Source: Xylanimonas protaetiae (GTDB lineage Bacteria; Actinomycetota; Actinomycetes; Actinomycetales; Cellulomonadaceae). From it: a stretch of DNA of 64,000 bases. Positions 18,921-33,842 of the stretch are shown here, piece after piece. Location of the stretch: NCBI RefSeq assembly GCF_004135385.1, contig NZ_CP035493.1:62001-126000 (forward strand), written 5' to 3'. A program made the translations under genes and the position numbers. Each line of letters begins with the position of its first letter. The stretch's first letter is position 1. The notes under the pieces were generated by a model that did not search any database, was not told where the DNA came from, and saw nothing but the letters and a program-made list of their open reading frames with translations.

Positions 18921-20417
18921 TCAGACGCCGATGCGCTCGAGCACGAGCTCGCGCACGCGCTGGGCGTCGGCCTGGCCCCTGGTCGCCTTCATGACGGCGC
19001 CGATGATCGCCCCGACCGGGCCGAGGTTGCCCCCGCGCACCTTCTCGACGACGTCGGGCTGGGCGGCCAGGGCCGCGTCCACGGCCTCGAGCAGCGCCCC
19101 GTCGTCGGAGACGACCTCCAGGCCGCGCGCGACGACGACGGCCTCCGGGTCGCCCTCGCCGGCGAGCACGCCCTCGAGCACCTGGCGCGCGAGCTTGTCG
19201 TTGATCCGGCCCGCGTCGACGAGCGACTGGAGCTGGGCGATCTGGGCAGGCGTGATCGCGACCTCGTCGAGGCTGACCTCCGCCTGCTTGGCCTGCCGGG
19301 CGAGCTCGCCCATCCACCACTTGCGCGCCGCCGCCGGGCTCGTGCCCGCCGCCGTCGTGGCCTCGATGAGGTCCAGGGCGCCGGCGTTGACGACGTCGCG
19401 CATCTCGGCGTCCGCGAAGCCCCACTCGGCGAGCAGCCGCTTGCGGCGTGCCGCGGGGAGCTCGGGCAGCGAGGACCGGATCTCCTCGACCCAGTCGCGG
19501 CTCGGCGCCACCGGCACCAGGTCGGGCTCGGGGAAGTAGCGGTAGTCCTCGGCGTCCGACTTCACGCGGCCCGACGACGTCGTCCCCGTGTCCTCGTGGA
19601 AGTGACGGGTCTCCTGGATGATGGCGATGCCCTCGTCGAGGAGCCCGGCCTGGCGCGAGATCTCGTAGCGCACCGCACGCTCGACCGACCGGAACGAGTT
19701 GACGTTCTTGGTCTCGGTGCGGGTGCCGAGCTTGTCCTGCGGGGTCGGGCGCAGCGAGACGTTGACGTCGGCGCGCACGTTGCCGCGCTCCATGCGGGCC
19801 TCGGACACGTCGAGTGCCCGGAAGATGTCGCGCAGCGTCTGCACGTAGGCGCGCGCAACCTCGGGGGCGCGGTCGCCCACGCCCTCGATGGGCTTGGTGA
19901 CGATCTCCACGAGCGGGATGCCCGCGCGGTTGTAGTCCACGAGCGAGTACTCCGCGCCGTGGATCCGCCCGGTGGCGCCGCCGACGTGGGTGTTCTTGCC
20001 GGCGTCCTCCTCCATGTGCGCGCGCTCGATCTCCACGCGGAAGACGGTGCCGTCCTCGAGCTCGACGTCGATCCAGCCGTCGTAGGCGATGGGCTCGTCG
20101 TACTGCGAGGTCTGGAAGTTCTTCGGCACGTCCGGGTAGAAGTAGTTCTTCCGGGCGAAGCGGCACGTCTCGGCGATCTGGCAGTTGAGCGCCAGGCCGA
20201 TGCGGATGGCGTACTCGACGGCCTTGCCGTTGACGACCGGCAGCGCGCCGGGCAGGCCCAGGCTCACCGGGGTGGTCTGCGTGTTGGGCTCGGCGCCGAA
20301 CGAGACCTCGGCGGCGCAGAACATCTTGGTGCGGGTGCCGAGCTCGACGTGGACCTCGATGCCGAGCACCGGGTCGTAGCGCTTGACGGCGTCGGCGTAG
20401 TCGACCAGTTCAGTCAC
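18921..20417 (-). CDS. gatB: Asp-tRNA(Asn)/Glu-tRNA(Gln) amidotransferase subunit B
   Basis: A 498-residue GatB. Motifs: GIEVHVEL near the N terminus, [49 protein letters not shown], and a C-terminal YqeY-like tRNA-binding tail (about residues 330-498). Together with GatA and GatC it converts Glu-tRNA(Gln) and/or Asp-tRNA(Asn) to the amidated forms. Starts 16 bp after gatA; last gene of gatC-gatA-gatB. Confidence 0.97.
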   Translation of the reverse strand: MTELVDYADAVKRYDPVLGIEVHVELGTRTKMFCAAEVSFGAEPNTQTTPVSLGLPGALPVVNGKAVEYAIRIGLALNCQIAETCRFARKNYFYPDVPKNFQTSQYDEPIAYDGWIDVELEDGTVFRVEIERAHMEEDAGKNTHVGGATGRIHGAEYSLVDYNRAGIPLVEIVTKPIEGVGDRAPEVARAYVQTLRDIFRALDVSEARMERGNVRADVNVSLRPTPQDKLGTRTETKNVNSFRSVERAVRYEISRQAGLLDEGIAIIQETRHFHEDTGTTSSGRVKSDAEDYRYFPEPDLVPVAPSRDWVEEIRSSLPELPAARRKRLLAEWGFADAEMRDVVNAGALDLIEATTAAGTSPAAARKWWMGELARQAKQAEVSLDEVAITPAQIAQLQSLVDAGRINDKLARQVLEGVLAGEGDPEAVVVARGLEVVSDDGALLEAVDAALAAQPDVVEKVRGGNLGPVGAIIGAVMKATRGQADAQRVRELVLERIGV

Positions 20418-20433
20418 TTTTCGTTCTCCGTCT

Positions 20434-21936
20434 TCAGAGCTCGGGCGCGTTCGACAGCAGGGTGGCGCCCCACTGGGTCTCGAGGAGGCCCTCGAGCGCC
20501 GCGCCGACGCGGTAGAGGCGGTCGTCGGCCTTCGCCGGGGCCAGGATCTGGAACCCGACCGGCAGGCCGTCGTCCGACAGGCCGTTGGGCACCGAGATGC
20601 CCGGCACGCCGGCCAGGTTCGCCGGGATGGTGGCGACGTCGTTGAGGTACATCGCCAGCGGGTCGTCGAGCTTCTCGCCCAGCTTGAACGCCGTCGTCGG
20701 GGCCGTGGGGCTGACGAGCACGTCCACCTGGGCGAACGCGGCGTCGAAGTCGCGCTGGATGAGCGTGCGGACCTTCTGCGCGCTGCCGTAGTAGGCGTCG
20801 TAGTAGCCGGCGCTCAGCGCGTAGGTGCCGAGGATGACGCGGCGCTTGACCTCGTCGCCGAAGCCCTGGCCGCGGGTGGCGGCCATGACGCGCTCGGCCG
20901 TGACCGGACCCTCGGTGGGCTCGACGCGCAGGCCGAAGCGCATGCCGTCGAACTTCGCGAGGTTGGAGGACGCCTCCGCGGGCATGATCAGGTAGTACGC
21001 GTCGAGCGCGTACGGGAAGTGCGGGCAGCTCACCTCGACGAGCTCCGCGCCGGCCTTCTCGAGCAGCGTCAGCGACTCCTGGAACCGCGCGAGGACGCCG
21101 GCCTGGTAGCCCTCGCCCTGCAGCTCGGTGACGACACCGACCTTGACGCCCGTGAGGTCGCCCGTCGCGCCCAGGCGGGCGGCGTCCGCGAAGGACGGCA
21201 GCGCCTCGGGGATCGACGTCGAGTCGCGCGGGTCGTGCCCGCCGATGAGCTCGTGCAGCAGCGCCGAGTCCAGCACCGTGCGGGTCACGGGGCCGGCCTG
21301 GTCGAGGCTCGACGCCATGGCGATGAGGCCGTAGCGGGACACGGAGCCGTAGGTGGGCTTCACGCCGACGGTGCCCGTGACGGCGCCGGGCTGGCGGATC
21401 GAGCCGCCCGTGTCGGTGCCGATGGCGAGCGGCGCCTCGAAGGCGGCCACGGCAGCGGCCGAGCCACCGCCCGAGCCGCCGGGGATGCGGTCGAGGTCCC
21501 AGGGGTTGTGCGTGTCCCCGTACGCCGAGTGCTCCGTGCTGGAGCCCATGGCGAACTCGTCCATGTTGGTCTTGCCGAGGATCGGCAGGCCCGCCGCCTT
21601 GATGCGCTCGACGAGCGTCGCGTCGTAGGGCGGGACCCAGCCCTCGAGGATCTTCGAGCCGGCCGTCGTCGGCAGGCCCTTCGTCACGACGACGTCCTTG
21701 ACGGCGATGGGCACGCCGGCGAGCGGGTGCAACTCCTCGCCCGCGGTGCGGCGCTTGTCGACGTCGTGCGCGGTGGCGAGCGCCTCCTCGGCGCTGACGT
21801 GCAGGAACGCGTTGACCTTGCCGTCGACGGCGGCGATGCGGTCGAGGTGGGCCTGCGTGGCCTCCACGCTCGTGATCTCGCCGCCCCGGAGGCGGGTCGC
21901 GAGCGCGGCGGCGGACAGCCGGGTCACGTCGGTCAT
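20434..21936 (-). CDS. gatA: Asp-tRNA(Asn)/Glu-tRNA(Gln) amidotransferase subunit A
   Basis: A 500-residue amidase-signature enzyme that supplies ammonia from glutamine. The Ser-cisSer-Lys triad is visible: Lys in [10 protein letters not shown], the cis-Ser in [12 protein letters not shown] and the nucleophile in [12 protein letters not shown]. It begins 1 bp after gatC and continues to gatB. Confidence 0.97.
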   Translation of the reverse strand: MTDVTRLSAAALATRLRGGEITSVEATQAHLDRIAAVDGKVNAFLHVSAEEALATAHDVDKRRTAGEELHPLAGVPIAVKDVVVTKGLPTTAGSKILEGWVPPYDATLVERIKAAGLPILGKTNMDEFAMGSSTEHSAYGDTHNPWDLDRIPGGSGGGSAAAVAAFEAPLAIGTDTGGSIRQPGAVTGTVGVKPTYGSVSRYGLIAMASSLDQAGPVTRTVLDSALLHELIGGHDPRDSTSIPEALPSFADAARLGATGDLTGVKVGVVTELQGEGYQAGVLARFQESLTLLEKAGAELVEVSCPHFPYALDAYYLIMPAEASSNLAKFDGMRFGLRVEPTEGPVTAERVMAATRGQGFGDEVKRRVILGTYALSAGYYDAYYGSAQKVRTLIQRDFDAAFAQVDVLVSPTAPTTAFKLGEKLDDPLAMYLNDVATIPANLAGVPGISVPNGLSDDGLPVGFQILAPAKADDRLYRVGAALEGLLETQWGATLLSNAPEL

Positions 21937-21937
21937 C

Positions 21938-22234
21938 TCACTCCTCCCCGAGGATCTGCGGGACGAGGAACTTGCCGTCCTCCGAGCCCGGCGCGGCCGC
22001 CAGCACGTCCTCGACCGGCAGAGGCGGCACCGGGACGTCCTCGCGGAACACGTTGGTCATCGGGAGCGGGTGGCTGGTCGCGGGCACGTCGGGGGTGGCG
22101 ACCTGGTTGACCTTCGCGATGGACTCGACGATGACGTCGAGCTCGCCGGCCAGCCGGTCGATCTCCTCCGGGCGCAGGTCGATGCGGGCCAGCACAGCCA
22201 CGCGCGCGACCTCGTCACGAGAGATGGTGGACAT
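21938..22234 (-). CDS. gatC: Asp-tRNA(Asn)/Glu-tRNA(Gln) amidotransferase subunit C
   Basis: A 98-residue GatC, the linker subunit that wraps around GatA and Gat[38 protein letters not shown] and the FREDVP-like C-terminal part are typical. TAGACT (complement of 22242-22247) ends 7 nt before the ATG, so the gatCAB mRNA is probably leaderless. First gene of the operon. Confidence 0.95.
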   Translation of the reverse strand: MSTISRDEVARVAVLARIDLRPEEIDRLAGELDVIVESIAKVNQVATPDVPATSHPLPMTNVFREDVPVPPLPVEDVLAAAPGSEDGKFLVPQILGEE

Positions 22235-22358
22235 GGCCGCCAGTCTAGTGGGCGACCTGCTCTGCTCCTCCTGAGATGAACCGTGGCGGGCGCTGCGTCG
22301 TCTTCCTTAGGGGCGCCTGGAGCAGCCCCGCGCCTCCCTCTCCTCCTGGAGGCCGATC

Positions 22359-23252
22359 ATGAGACCCGTCATCCGTTCTGCCGTCGCCCTCGTGGCGGCG
22401 CTGTTCCTCCTGCTCACCGTCGTCCCGACGGCCACCGCGGCGGACACGACACCGCCCACCGCCCCCACGAACCTGCGCGTCCTCGCAGTGACGCCCACCG
22501 TCGTCACGGTCGCGTTCACCGGCTCCACCGACGCCGGCGGCCTGAAGTGGTACGTCCTGCGAGGCGCCGATCGCCAGCAGCCGACCACCAGCCCGTCGCG
22601 GACCGACTTCGGCGGCCTGAAGGCCGAGACCACGTACACGCTCGACGTCGTCGCCGTCGACCGGGCGGGCAACGTGTCCGCCCCCAGCGCTCCCGTGCGC
22701 TTCACGACCGGTGCCTGGCCGGCCGTCACCGGCCTGACGGTCACCGCCCGCTCCGGCGGCTCCGTCTCCCTCGCCTGGGACCGGTACGCCGCCATGGACC
22801 CGTACCGCTTCCTCGTGTACGACGCCGGCCGCGCCGAGGCCGTCGTCAAGGGCGAGCGTGTGACGCTCAGCGGCCTGGCCGCGGGGACGCACACGTTCAC
22901 CGTCCGCGGGTTCCACGTCAGCGGGAGCGTCACCGCCGCAAGCTCCCCGGTGACCGCCCCCGTCGAGCCTCGCAGCCCCGACCTCAGCGCACCCGGCAGC
23001 CCCGGCTCACCGACCGTGCGCCTGGACGAGGACACCTACGAGTTCACCACCACGTGGACCGCGGCGACCGATCCCGTCGATCCCGCGGCCTCGCTCCGGT
23101 ACGACGTGCTGCAGTTGTGGGCCGGCGACCTGTTCACGGCCGCGTACGGCATCCCGGGCACCAGCTACGTCGGGGTCTTCGCCTCGGCGGTGCGGACGGT
23201 CGACCCGGCGGGCAACCGTTCGGCGCCCGCGCTGGCGACGTTCGTGCCCTGA
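22359..23252 (+). CDS. secreted protein with fibronectin type III-like repeats
   Basis: A 297-residue protein with a Sec signal peptide (RPVIRSAVALVAALFLLLTVVPTATAAD, cleavage probably after ATA or AAD). Three FN3-like units follow, about residues 30-118 (TPPTAPTNLRV...YTLDVVAVDRAGNVSAPS), 119-207 and 208-297 (VRTVDPAGNRSAP). No catalytic domain, sortase signal or membrane anchor is visible. GGAGG lies 6 nt upstream of the ATG. The stop codon is part of the target duplication of the adjacent insertion sequence, but the reading frame is not truncated by it. Function unknown; extracellular binding or spacer role is a guess. Confidence 0.8.
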   Translation: MRPVIRSAVALVAALFLLLTVVPTATAADTTPPTAPTNLRVLAVTPTVVTVAFTGSTDAGGLKWYVLRGADRQQPTTSPSRTDFGGLKAETTYTLDVVAVDRAGNVSAPSAPVRFTTGAWPAVTGLTVTARSGGSVSLAWDRYAAMDPYRFLVYDAGRAEAVVKGERVTLSGLAAGTHTFTVRGFHVSGSVTAASSPVTAPVEPRSPDLSAPGSPGSPTVRLDEDTYEFTTTWTAATDPVDPAASLRYDVLQLWAGDLFTAAYGIPGTSYVGVFASAVRTVDPAGNRSAPALATFVP

Positions 23253-25017
23253 CCTGACTTCGGTCAGGTTCTCCACAGCCCGCGATCCGCAGTTCTCTGA
23301 CCTGCGGTGATGGTCGTGGCTCTGTGGGTTAGTGTCCTCCTGGAGGCACTAAGTACGCTGCCGGGGTGGTGTGGGTTCGGCGGGTGAGGACGGCGTCGGG
23401 TGCGACGGCGGTCCAGATCGTCGAGTCCGTGAACGGGCGGCGGCGGATCGTGCGGCATGTCGGGTCGGCGCATGACGAGGTCGCGCTCGGCCTGTTGATG
23501 GATGAGGCGGCCGATCTGATCAAGGGTGACCAGCAGTTGGAGCTCGACCTTGGCCTGCAGGCCGTGTCGAGGTACGCCCCGTTGATTCCCGTCCCGCAGC
23601 CGCCGGCCCTGTTCGGGCAGACGCCCTCCCGTGCGCGTGGGTGGATGCCCGCGCCCCTGCTGCGGCGCTCGTTCTCCCGGATCCTGTACGACGCGATCGG
23701 GGGCGTGTTCGACGAGCTCGGTTTCGACATCGTCGGCGACGACACCTTCCGCGACCTGGTGATCGCGCGGATCGTGGAGCCGACCTCGCTGCTCGACGTC
23801 GACCGGGTCCTGTCCGACCTGGGCCGGGTCGCCGCGTCGCTGTCCACGCGGAAGCGGACGTTGAAGCGGGCGCAGGACGGCCGGTACCGGGACCTGATCG
23901 CGAAGGCGTGCTTCACGTTCGCGCAGGCCAGCGATGATGTGTCCCTCGTGCTGTATGACGTGACCACGCTCTACTTCGAAGCGGAGAAGGAAGACGACCT
24001 GCGCAAGGTCGGCTACTCCAAAGAACGTCGCGTCGACCCGCAGATCGTCGTCGGCCTCCTCGTAGACAGGACCGGGTTCCCCCTCGAGATCGGCTGCTTC
24101 GAGGGGAACAAGGCCGAAACGCTCACGATCCTGCCCGTCATCAAGTCCTTCCAAGCCAGGCACGGCATCGAGGGCATGGTCATCGTCGCGGACGCCGGCA
24201 TGCTCTCCGGTGCGAACCTGCGCGAGCTCGACGACGCCGGGTTCTCCTTCATCGTCGGCTCCCGCCAGACCACCGCGCCCCTCGACCTGGCCTCGCACTA
24301 CCGGTGGCACGGCACCGTGTTCACCGACGGGCAGATGATCGACACGATCACCCCCAAGCACCGCGGCGCGACGCCCGTCAATGACGTCAACGTCAAGGCC
24401 GAGCCCGTGTGGACGAAGACCGGGACCCCGGCGTCATGGCGGGCCGTGTGGGCCTACTCCGCGAAGAGGTTCGCGAGAGACAACCGGACCCTGACCGCGC
24501 AGGAGGACCGCGCCCGATCAGTCATCGACGGTGACAAGCCCGCCCGCGCCACCCGGTTCGTCAAGACCACCGGAACCGCCCGCACCCTCGACGAGACCGC
24601 CCTGGCCAGGGCGCGGAAGGTCGCCGGCCTCAAGGGCTACGTCACGAACATCCCCGCCACGGTCATGGCCCCAGGCGAGGTCATCTCCAGCTACCACGAT
24701 CTGTGGCACGTCGAGCAGTCCTTCCGGATGTCGAAGACAGACCTGCAGGCCAGACCCTTCTTCGCGAGGACACGCGACGCGATCGAAGCCCACCTCACCA
24801 TCGTCTTCACCGCGCTGGCCGTCTCCCGCACGATCCAGGACCGCACCGGACTGTCCATCCGGAAAGTCCTGCGCGAGCTACGACCACTGCGCTCCGCGAC
24901 CATCGAGATCAACGGCGTCATCCGCGACGCCGAACCCGCCATCCCCGCCGACAAGCAGGCCATCCTCGACGCGATCAGGAAGCCCGCAAGGCACTAAGGC
25001 TCTTGACCCAAGTCAGG
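23253..25017 (+). mobile_element. IS1634-family-like insertion sequence, complete, 1765 bp
   Basis: Terminal inverted repeats CCTGACTTCGGTCA (23253-23266) and its near-complement (25004-25017) match at 13 of 14 positions. The element is flanked by a 5-bp direct repeat CCTGA at 23248-23252 and 25018-25022, which is the target duplication. It carries one intact transposase (23366-24997). The left end also folds as a 6-bp hairpin with a TTCG loop. Size, IR and duplication length agree with the IS1634 group. Intact ends and ORF indicate a recent insertion, between the FN3 gene and the rRNA operon. Confidence 0.9.
23366..24997 (+). CDS. IS1634-family-like DDE transposase
   Basis: A 543-residue transposase. 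Candidate DDE residues lie in VLYDVTTLYFEAE (first Asp), GMVIVADAGMLSG (second Asp) and LWHVEQSFRMSKTDLQARPFF (Glu with the YREK-like region). GTG at 23366 or the next codon GTG at 23369 are both possible starts; no clear ribosome-binding site decides. No frameshift, so the protein should be functional. It ends 6 nt before the right inverted repeat. Confidence 0.92.
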   Translation: MVWVRRVRTASGATAVQIVESVNGRRRIVRHVGSAHDEVALGLLMDEAADLIKGDQQLELDLGLQAVSRYAPLIPVPQPPALFGQTPSRARGWMPAPLLRRSFSRILYDAIGGVFDELGFDIVGDDTFRDLVIARIVEPTSLLDVDRVLSDLGRVAASLSTRKRTLKRAQDGRYRDLIAKACFTFAQASDDVSLVLYDVTTLYFEAEKEDDLRKVGYSKERRVDPQIVVGLLVDRTGFPLEIGCFEGNKAETLTILPVIKSFQARHGIEGMVIVADAGMLSGANLRELDDAGFSFIVGSRQTTAPLDLASHYRWHGTVFTDGQMIDTITPKHRGATPVNDVNVKAEPVWTKTGTPASWRAVWAYSAKRFARDNRTLTAQEDRARSVIDGDKPARATRFVKTTGTARTLDETALARARKVAGLKGYVTNIPATVMAPGEVISSYHDLWHVEQSFRMSKTDLQARPFFARTRDAIEAHLTIVFTALAVSRTIQDRTGLSIRKVLRELRPLRSATIEINGVIRDAEPAIPADKQAILDAIRKPARH

Positions 25018-25040
25018 CCTGACGTCCTGTCCATGAAATG

Positions 25041-25075
25041 CGAAAGACCCCGCACGTGGGGTGCGGGGTCTTTCG
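25041..25075 (-). terminator. rRNA operon terminator
   Basis: A 15-bp perfect stem (25041-25055 with 25061-25075) and a 5-nt loop, beginning 8 nt past the 5S 3' end. On the minus strand the 3' arm contains GGGTCTTTCG, so U residues are at its base. The strongest hairpin in the region and symmetric, so it may also stop transcription coming from the insertion sequence. Confidence 0.88.
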
Positions 25076-25082
25076 TGAAGGG

Positions 25083-25201
25083 TGTCCGGCGGCGTCCTAC
25101 TCTCCCACCCCGTCTCCAGGGCAGTACCATCGGCGCTGTAGGGCTGAGCTTCCGGGTTCGGAATGGGACCGGGCGTTTCCCCTACGCTATGACCGCCGTA
25201 A
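25083..25201 (-). rRNA. rrf: 5S ribosomal RNA
   Basis: About 119 nt. Minus-strand sequence starts TTACGGCGGTCATAGCG, has the conserved CCCGGTCCCATTCCGAACCC core, and ends in GCCGCCGGACACC, which pairs with the 5' end. Third gene of the 16S-23S-5S operon. Ends are accurate to a few nucleotides. Confidence 0.95.
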
Positions 25202-25273
25202 CAGTATCGAGTTGTCGGGTGCCCCCGTGTTCCCGCCCTGGTCGGGGGCGGGGGTGGGGGTGGTTGCCCGTTT

Positions 25274-25297
25274 CTCGGGAACCGCACAGTGGACGCG
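25274..25297 (-). other. 23S precursor processing stem, 3' strand
   Basis: This 24-nt segment in the 23S-5S spacer is complementary to 28531-28554 in the 16S-23S spacer (21 Watson-Crick pairs, two G-U, one mismatch). The two strands bracket 23S rRNA, as expected for the RNase III stem of pre-23S. Confidence 0.75.
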
Positions 25298-25317
25298 TAG
25301 CAAGTGTAAGTGTGTGT

Positions 25318-30443
<5,126 letters not shown>

Positions 30444-31003
30444 AAGAATATCGCCACCCCGGACAAAACCCAGGATAACAACCATACGGTGCTTGAAAAC
30501 TGGCCAGACGAGCTGAACTGCTCATCTGTCCAAAGGAATCCTCCCGAACCACCACAACGGTGACCCGACGAGGGTTATATTTGGCATTGACTATCAAACG
30601 CACTGTTGAGTTCTCAAACAACCGACGCACACCATCCGAACCGGTAAGCTCTTCGCTTTTCCGTTTCGCTCCGGGGCGATGTCTCTAACCTACCAGACGA
30701 TTTCCTTCTTGCCTAATCCGTGTTTCCGGAAGAACCGGAACCGGAATCGACAAGAATTGTCGTTCGGAGGGCCCCACACTACACGTCCTGAGAGCGCACT
30801 AAGCCCCTCAGAAACTTGCGGTGTGAGTTTCAGTCCCCGGCGCGGCCTCCCACCTTGCGGCTGCCTTGCGGCGTGGAGTCCGTCGGCCCGTCGGGCTGAC
30901 TTCGAGAACATTACACGGCCCCCCAGGCGGGGACAACCTGAGGGACGGTGACGGCGCCCACACCGCAGGCGCGCCGGCCCAAGCCGCCGGCCCGGCGTGG
31001 GGC
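30444..31003 (-). promoter_or_regulatory. rRNA operon leader and promoter region
   Basis: About 560 bp without a gene. On the minus strand it contains a GTTGTTTGAGAACTC element (complement of 30608-30622) like the conserved actinobacterial rrn leader motif, a 9-bp hairpin at 30505-30528, and the segment 30491-30507 that can pair with spacer 1. Best promoter candidates are TTAGGC-18-TAGGTT around 30685-30716 and a TATAAC hexamer near 30575. These are by eye and of low certainty. Confidence 0.5.
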
Positions 31004-31015
31004 TAGGTTCGGCCC

Positions 31016-31603
31016 GTGCCCACACGTCCCGCCGCCGATACCGTCGTCGTCCGCCCTGGTGAGCCCGCGGAGGCCGCCGAGATCGCGTGGCTCGCCGCCA
31101 CCACCTTCCCGCTCGCCTGCCCGCCCGGCACCGCCGTCGACGAGATGGCGCGCCACATCGCCATGCACCTGACGCCTGGCGCGTTCGCGCGGTGGGCACG
31201 CAGCGCGGACCACGCGCTGCTCGTCGCGGCCCGCGGCGGCGAGCTCGTGGGCTACGCGCTGCTCCACCTGGGGACGCCCGACGGCGTCGAGGAGGCCCAC
31301 GTCGTCGCCGCCGCGACGCGCGGCGACGGGACGTCGGTCGAGCTCTCCAAGATCTACGCGCACCCGCTCGCGCTCGGGAGCGGGACGTCGTCGGAGCTCA
31401 TGCGCGGGGCGATCGCCGCGGCCGCGGAGCTCTCGGCGGCGCACGGGCACTCCGCTCCCCTGCCCCTGTGGCTCGGCACCAACGGGCAGAACCTGCGGGC
31501 GCAGGCGTTCTACCGCAAGCACGGCTTCGTCGTCGTCGGGACGCGGACGTACGACGTCGGCGGGCACACGCACGACGACGTCGTCATGCTGCGCCGGCCG
31601 TAG
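31016..31603 (+). CDS. GNAT family N-acetyltransferase
   Basis: A 195-residue GNAT protein. The acetyl-CoA region is ELSKIYAHPLALGSGTSSELMRGAI (about residues 117-141), followed by LWLGTNGQNLRAQAFYRKHGFVVVGTRTYDVGG, the classical GNAT C-terminal motif B. TAGGTT (31004-31009) ends 6 nt before the GTG start, so leaderless. Substrate unknown; stands alone between the rRNA promoter region and the sugar operon. Confidence 0.85.
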   Translation: MPTRPAADTVVVRPGEPAEAAEIAWLAATTFPLACPPGTAVDEMARHIAMHLTPGAFARWARSADHALLVAARGGELVGYALLHLGTPDGVEEAHVVAAATRGDGTSVELSKIYAHPLALGSGTSSELMRGAIAAAAELSAAHGHSAPLPLWLGTNGQNLRAQAFYRKHGFVVVGTRTYDVGGHTHDDVVMLRRP

Positions 31604-31608
31604 GCCGG

Positions 31609-32610
31609 TCAGCGCGCCGAGAACGCGGCGTCGAACGCCGCGGCCGGAGCGTCGAACGCGAGACGACGCACGAACGCCAGCGCCTCGGGCGCGCCGACCA
31701 GGCGGTCCATGCCCGCGTCCTCCCACTCCACCGAGATCGGGCCCTCGTAGCCGATGGTGTTGAGCATGCGGAACGCGTCCTCCCACGGGACGTCGCCGTG
31801 GCCCGTCGAGATGAAGTCCCAGCCGCGGCGCGGGTCGGCCCAGGGCAGGTGCGAGGACAGGCGGCCGTTGCGGCCGTTGCCCAGGCGCTTCTTCGTGTCC
31901 TTGCAGTCGACGTGGAAGATGCGGTCCTTGAAGTCCCACAGGAACGAGACCGGGTCGAGGTCCTGCCAGACCATGTGCGACGGGTCCCAGTTGAGGCCGA
32001 ACGACTCGCGGTGGCCGATCGCCTCCAGGGTGCGGACCGTCGTCCAGTAGTCGTAGGCGATCTCGCTCGGGTGGACCTCGTGCGCGAACCGGACGCCCAC
32101 CTCCTCGAAGACGTCGAGGATCGGGTTCCAGCGGTCGGCGAAGTCCTGGTAGCCCGCCTCGACCATCGCCTCCGAGGCCGGCGGGAACATCGCCACGTAC
32201 TTCCAGATGGAGGAGCCCGTGAAGCCGATGACCGTCTTCACGCCCAGCTTGGCCGCGAGGCGGGCGGTGTTCTTCATCTCCTCGGCGGCCCGCTGCCGCA
32301 CCCCCTCCGGGTCGCCGTCGCCCCAGACGACGTCGGGCAGGATGTCGCGGTGCCGCTGGTCGATGGGGTCGTCGCAGACCGCCTGGCCCTTGAGGTGGTT
32401 GGAGATCGCCCAGACCTTCAGGCCGTACCGGTCCAGCAGGGCGAGCCGGTCGGCGACGTACGCGTCGTCGTCCCAGCGCCAGGGGTCCAGGTGGTCCCCC
32501 CAGCAGGCGAGCTCGAGGCCGTCGTAGCCCCAGCCGGAGGCGAGGCGGGCCACCTCCTCGAGCGGGAGGTCGGCCCACTGGCCGGTGAACAGGGTGACGG
32601 GACGCGCCAT
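31609..32610 (-). CDS. sugar phosphate isomerase/epimerase family protein (TIM barrel)
   Basis: A 333-residue AP-endonuclease-2-like TIM-barrel protein. The N terminus [38 protein letters not shown], the metal-ligand region [35 protein letters not shown] and the C-terminal [13 protein letters not shown] are consistent with a metal-dependent ketose epimerase or isomerase. Last gene of the ABC sugar operon, with AGGAG upstream of the ATG. Paired with a Gfo/Idh dehydrogenase, as in inositol, levoglucosan and related catabolic clusters; exact substrate unknown. Confidence 0.85.
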   Translation of the reverse strand: MARPVTLFTGQWADLPLEEVARLASGWGYDGLELACWGDHLDPWRWDDDAYVADRLALLDRYGLKVWAISNHLKGQAVCDDPIDQRHRDILPDVVWGDGDPEGVRQRAAEEMKNTARLAAKLGVKTVIGFTGSSIWKYVAMFPPASEAMVEAGYQDFADRWNPILDVFEEVGVRFAHEVHPSEIAYDYWTTVRTLEAIGHRESFGLNWDPSHMVWQDLDPVSFLWDFKDRIFHVDCKDTKKRLGNGRNGRLSSHLPWADPRRGWDFISTGHGDVPWEDAFRMLNTIGYEGPISVEWEDAGMDRLVGAPEALAFVRRLAFDAPAAAFDAAFSAR

Positions 32611-32666
32611 GGTGGCTCCTCGGGTGGCGTTCGAGCGGGTGGTCGGGACGGTCGTCGTCGGCGCGG

Positions 32667-33842
32667 TCAGGGCAGGTCGACCCAGGCGCCCTGCGCGCCG
32701 GCGCTGCGCTCGACGGCGTCGAGCACGCGCTGCACCGCGAGGCCGTCGGCGAACGAGGGCTCCGGCTGGCGGCCCGCGGCGATGTCGCCGAGCAGGTCCA
32801 CCACCTGGTGGCTGAACGCGTGCTCGTAGCCGAGCCCGTGGCCGGGCGGCCACCAGTGTCCGCCGTACGGGTGCACGGGCTCGGTGACCTGGATGCGACG
32901 GAAGCCGGCCGTCTGCGGGTCCTCGGCGGCGTCGAAGAAGTGCAGGACGTTCATGTCCTCGAGGTCGAAGGCCACGGAGCCCGCCGAGCCGTTGACCTCG
33001 AGGCGCAGGGCGTTCTTGCGCCCCCACGCGAACCGGGTCGCCTCGAAGGTCGCCAGGCCGCCGCCGGACAGCCGGCCCAGGAACACCGCCGCGTCGTCGA
33101 CCGTGACCGGGCCCGTCCCCGTGCCCGCCGCGCCGCTCAGGCCGCTGAACGACGCGGGGAGCGGGCGCTCCCGGACGAACGTCTCGAGGATCCCGTTGAC
33201 GCCCGTCAGCCGCTCGCCCGTGACGAACTGGGCGAGGTCGACGACGTGGGCGCCGATGTCGCCGAGCGCCCCGGACCCGGCCTTCGCCCTGTCGAGCCGC
33301 CAGGACAGCGGCACCTGCGGGTCCGCGACCCAGTCCTGGAGGTACTGCGCGCGCACGTGCCGCACCTGGCCGACCCGCCCCGCCTCGACCAGGCGGCGCG
33401 CGAGCTGGACCGCGGGGACGCGGCGGTACGTGAACCCCACCGAGGCCCACACGCCGCGCTCCGCCGCGGCGGAGGCCGCGGCGGCCATCGCCTCGGCCTC
33501 CGCCACCGTGTTGGCGAGCGGCTTCTCGCACAGCACGTGCTTGCCCGCCGCGAGCGCCGCGACCGCGATCTCCGCGTGCGTGTCGCCCGGCGTGCAGACG
33601 TCCACCAGGTCGACGTCGTCGCGCGTCAGGAGGTCCCGCCACGACGGCGTCGACGACTCCCAACCGAGCCGCTCGGCCGCCGCCGCCACGGCCGCGGCGT
33701 CGCGGCCGGCGACGACCCGCAGGCGCGGGGTCAGCGGGAGGTCGAAGAACCGCGGTGCCGTGCGCCAGGCCTGGGAGTGCGCCGCGCCCATGAAGGCGTA
33801 GCCCACCATCCCGACGCCGAGGTCGGGCGCGTGCTGCGTCAC
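32667..33842 (-). CDS. Gfo/Idh/MocA family oxidoreductase
   Basis: A 391-residue NAD(P)-dependent sugar dehydrogenase. Rossmann N terminus [18 protein letters not shown]; nucleotide-domain end [30 protein letters not shown] with the conserved EKP lysine; catalytic region [20 protein letters not shown] with the typical Asp and His. GTG start at 33842 overlaps the stop of the binding-protein gene by 4 bp, so translation is coupled. The segment around [32 protein letters not shown] resembles levoglucosan/inositol-type dehydrogenases as I remember them; this is a weak hint. Confidence 0.88.
   Translation of the reverse strand: MTQHAPDLGVGMVGYAFMGAAHSQAWRTAPRFFDLPLTPRLRVVAGRDAAAVAAAAERLGWESSTPSWRDLLTRDDVDLVDVCTPGDTHAEIAVAALAAGKHVLCEKPLANTVAEAEAMAAAASAAAERGVWASVGFTYRRVPAVQLARRLVEAGRVGQVRHVRAQYLQDWVADPQVPLSWRLDRAKAGSGALGDIGAHVVDLAQFVTGERLTGVNGILETFVRERPLPASFSGLSGAAGTGTGPVTVDDAAVFLGRLSGGGLATFEATRFAWGRKNALRLEVNGSAGSVAFDLEDMNVLHFFDAAEDPQTAGFRRIQVTEPVHPYGGHWWPPGHGLGYEHAFSHQVVDLLGDIAAGRQPEPSFADGLAVQRVLDAVERSAGAQGAWVDLP

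Noticed and set aside
22359-23252. FN3 gene truncated by the insertion sequence
   Set aside because: The stop codon belongs to the target duplication, so the uninterrupted gene would end at the same codon.
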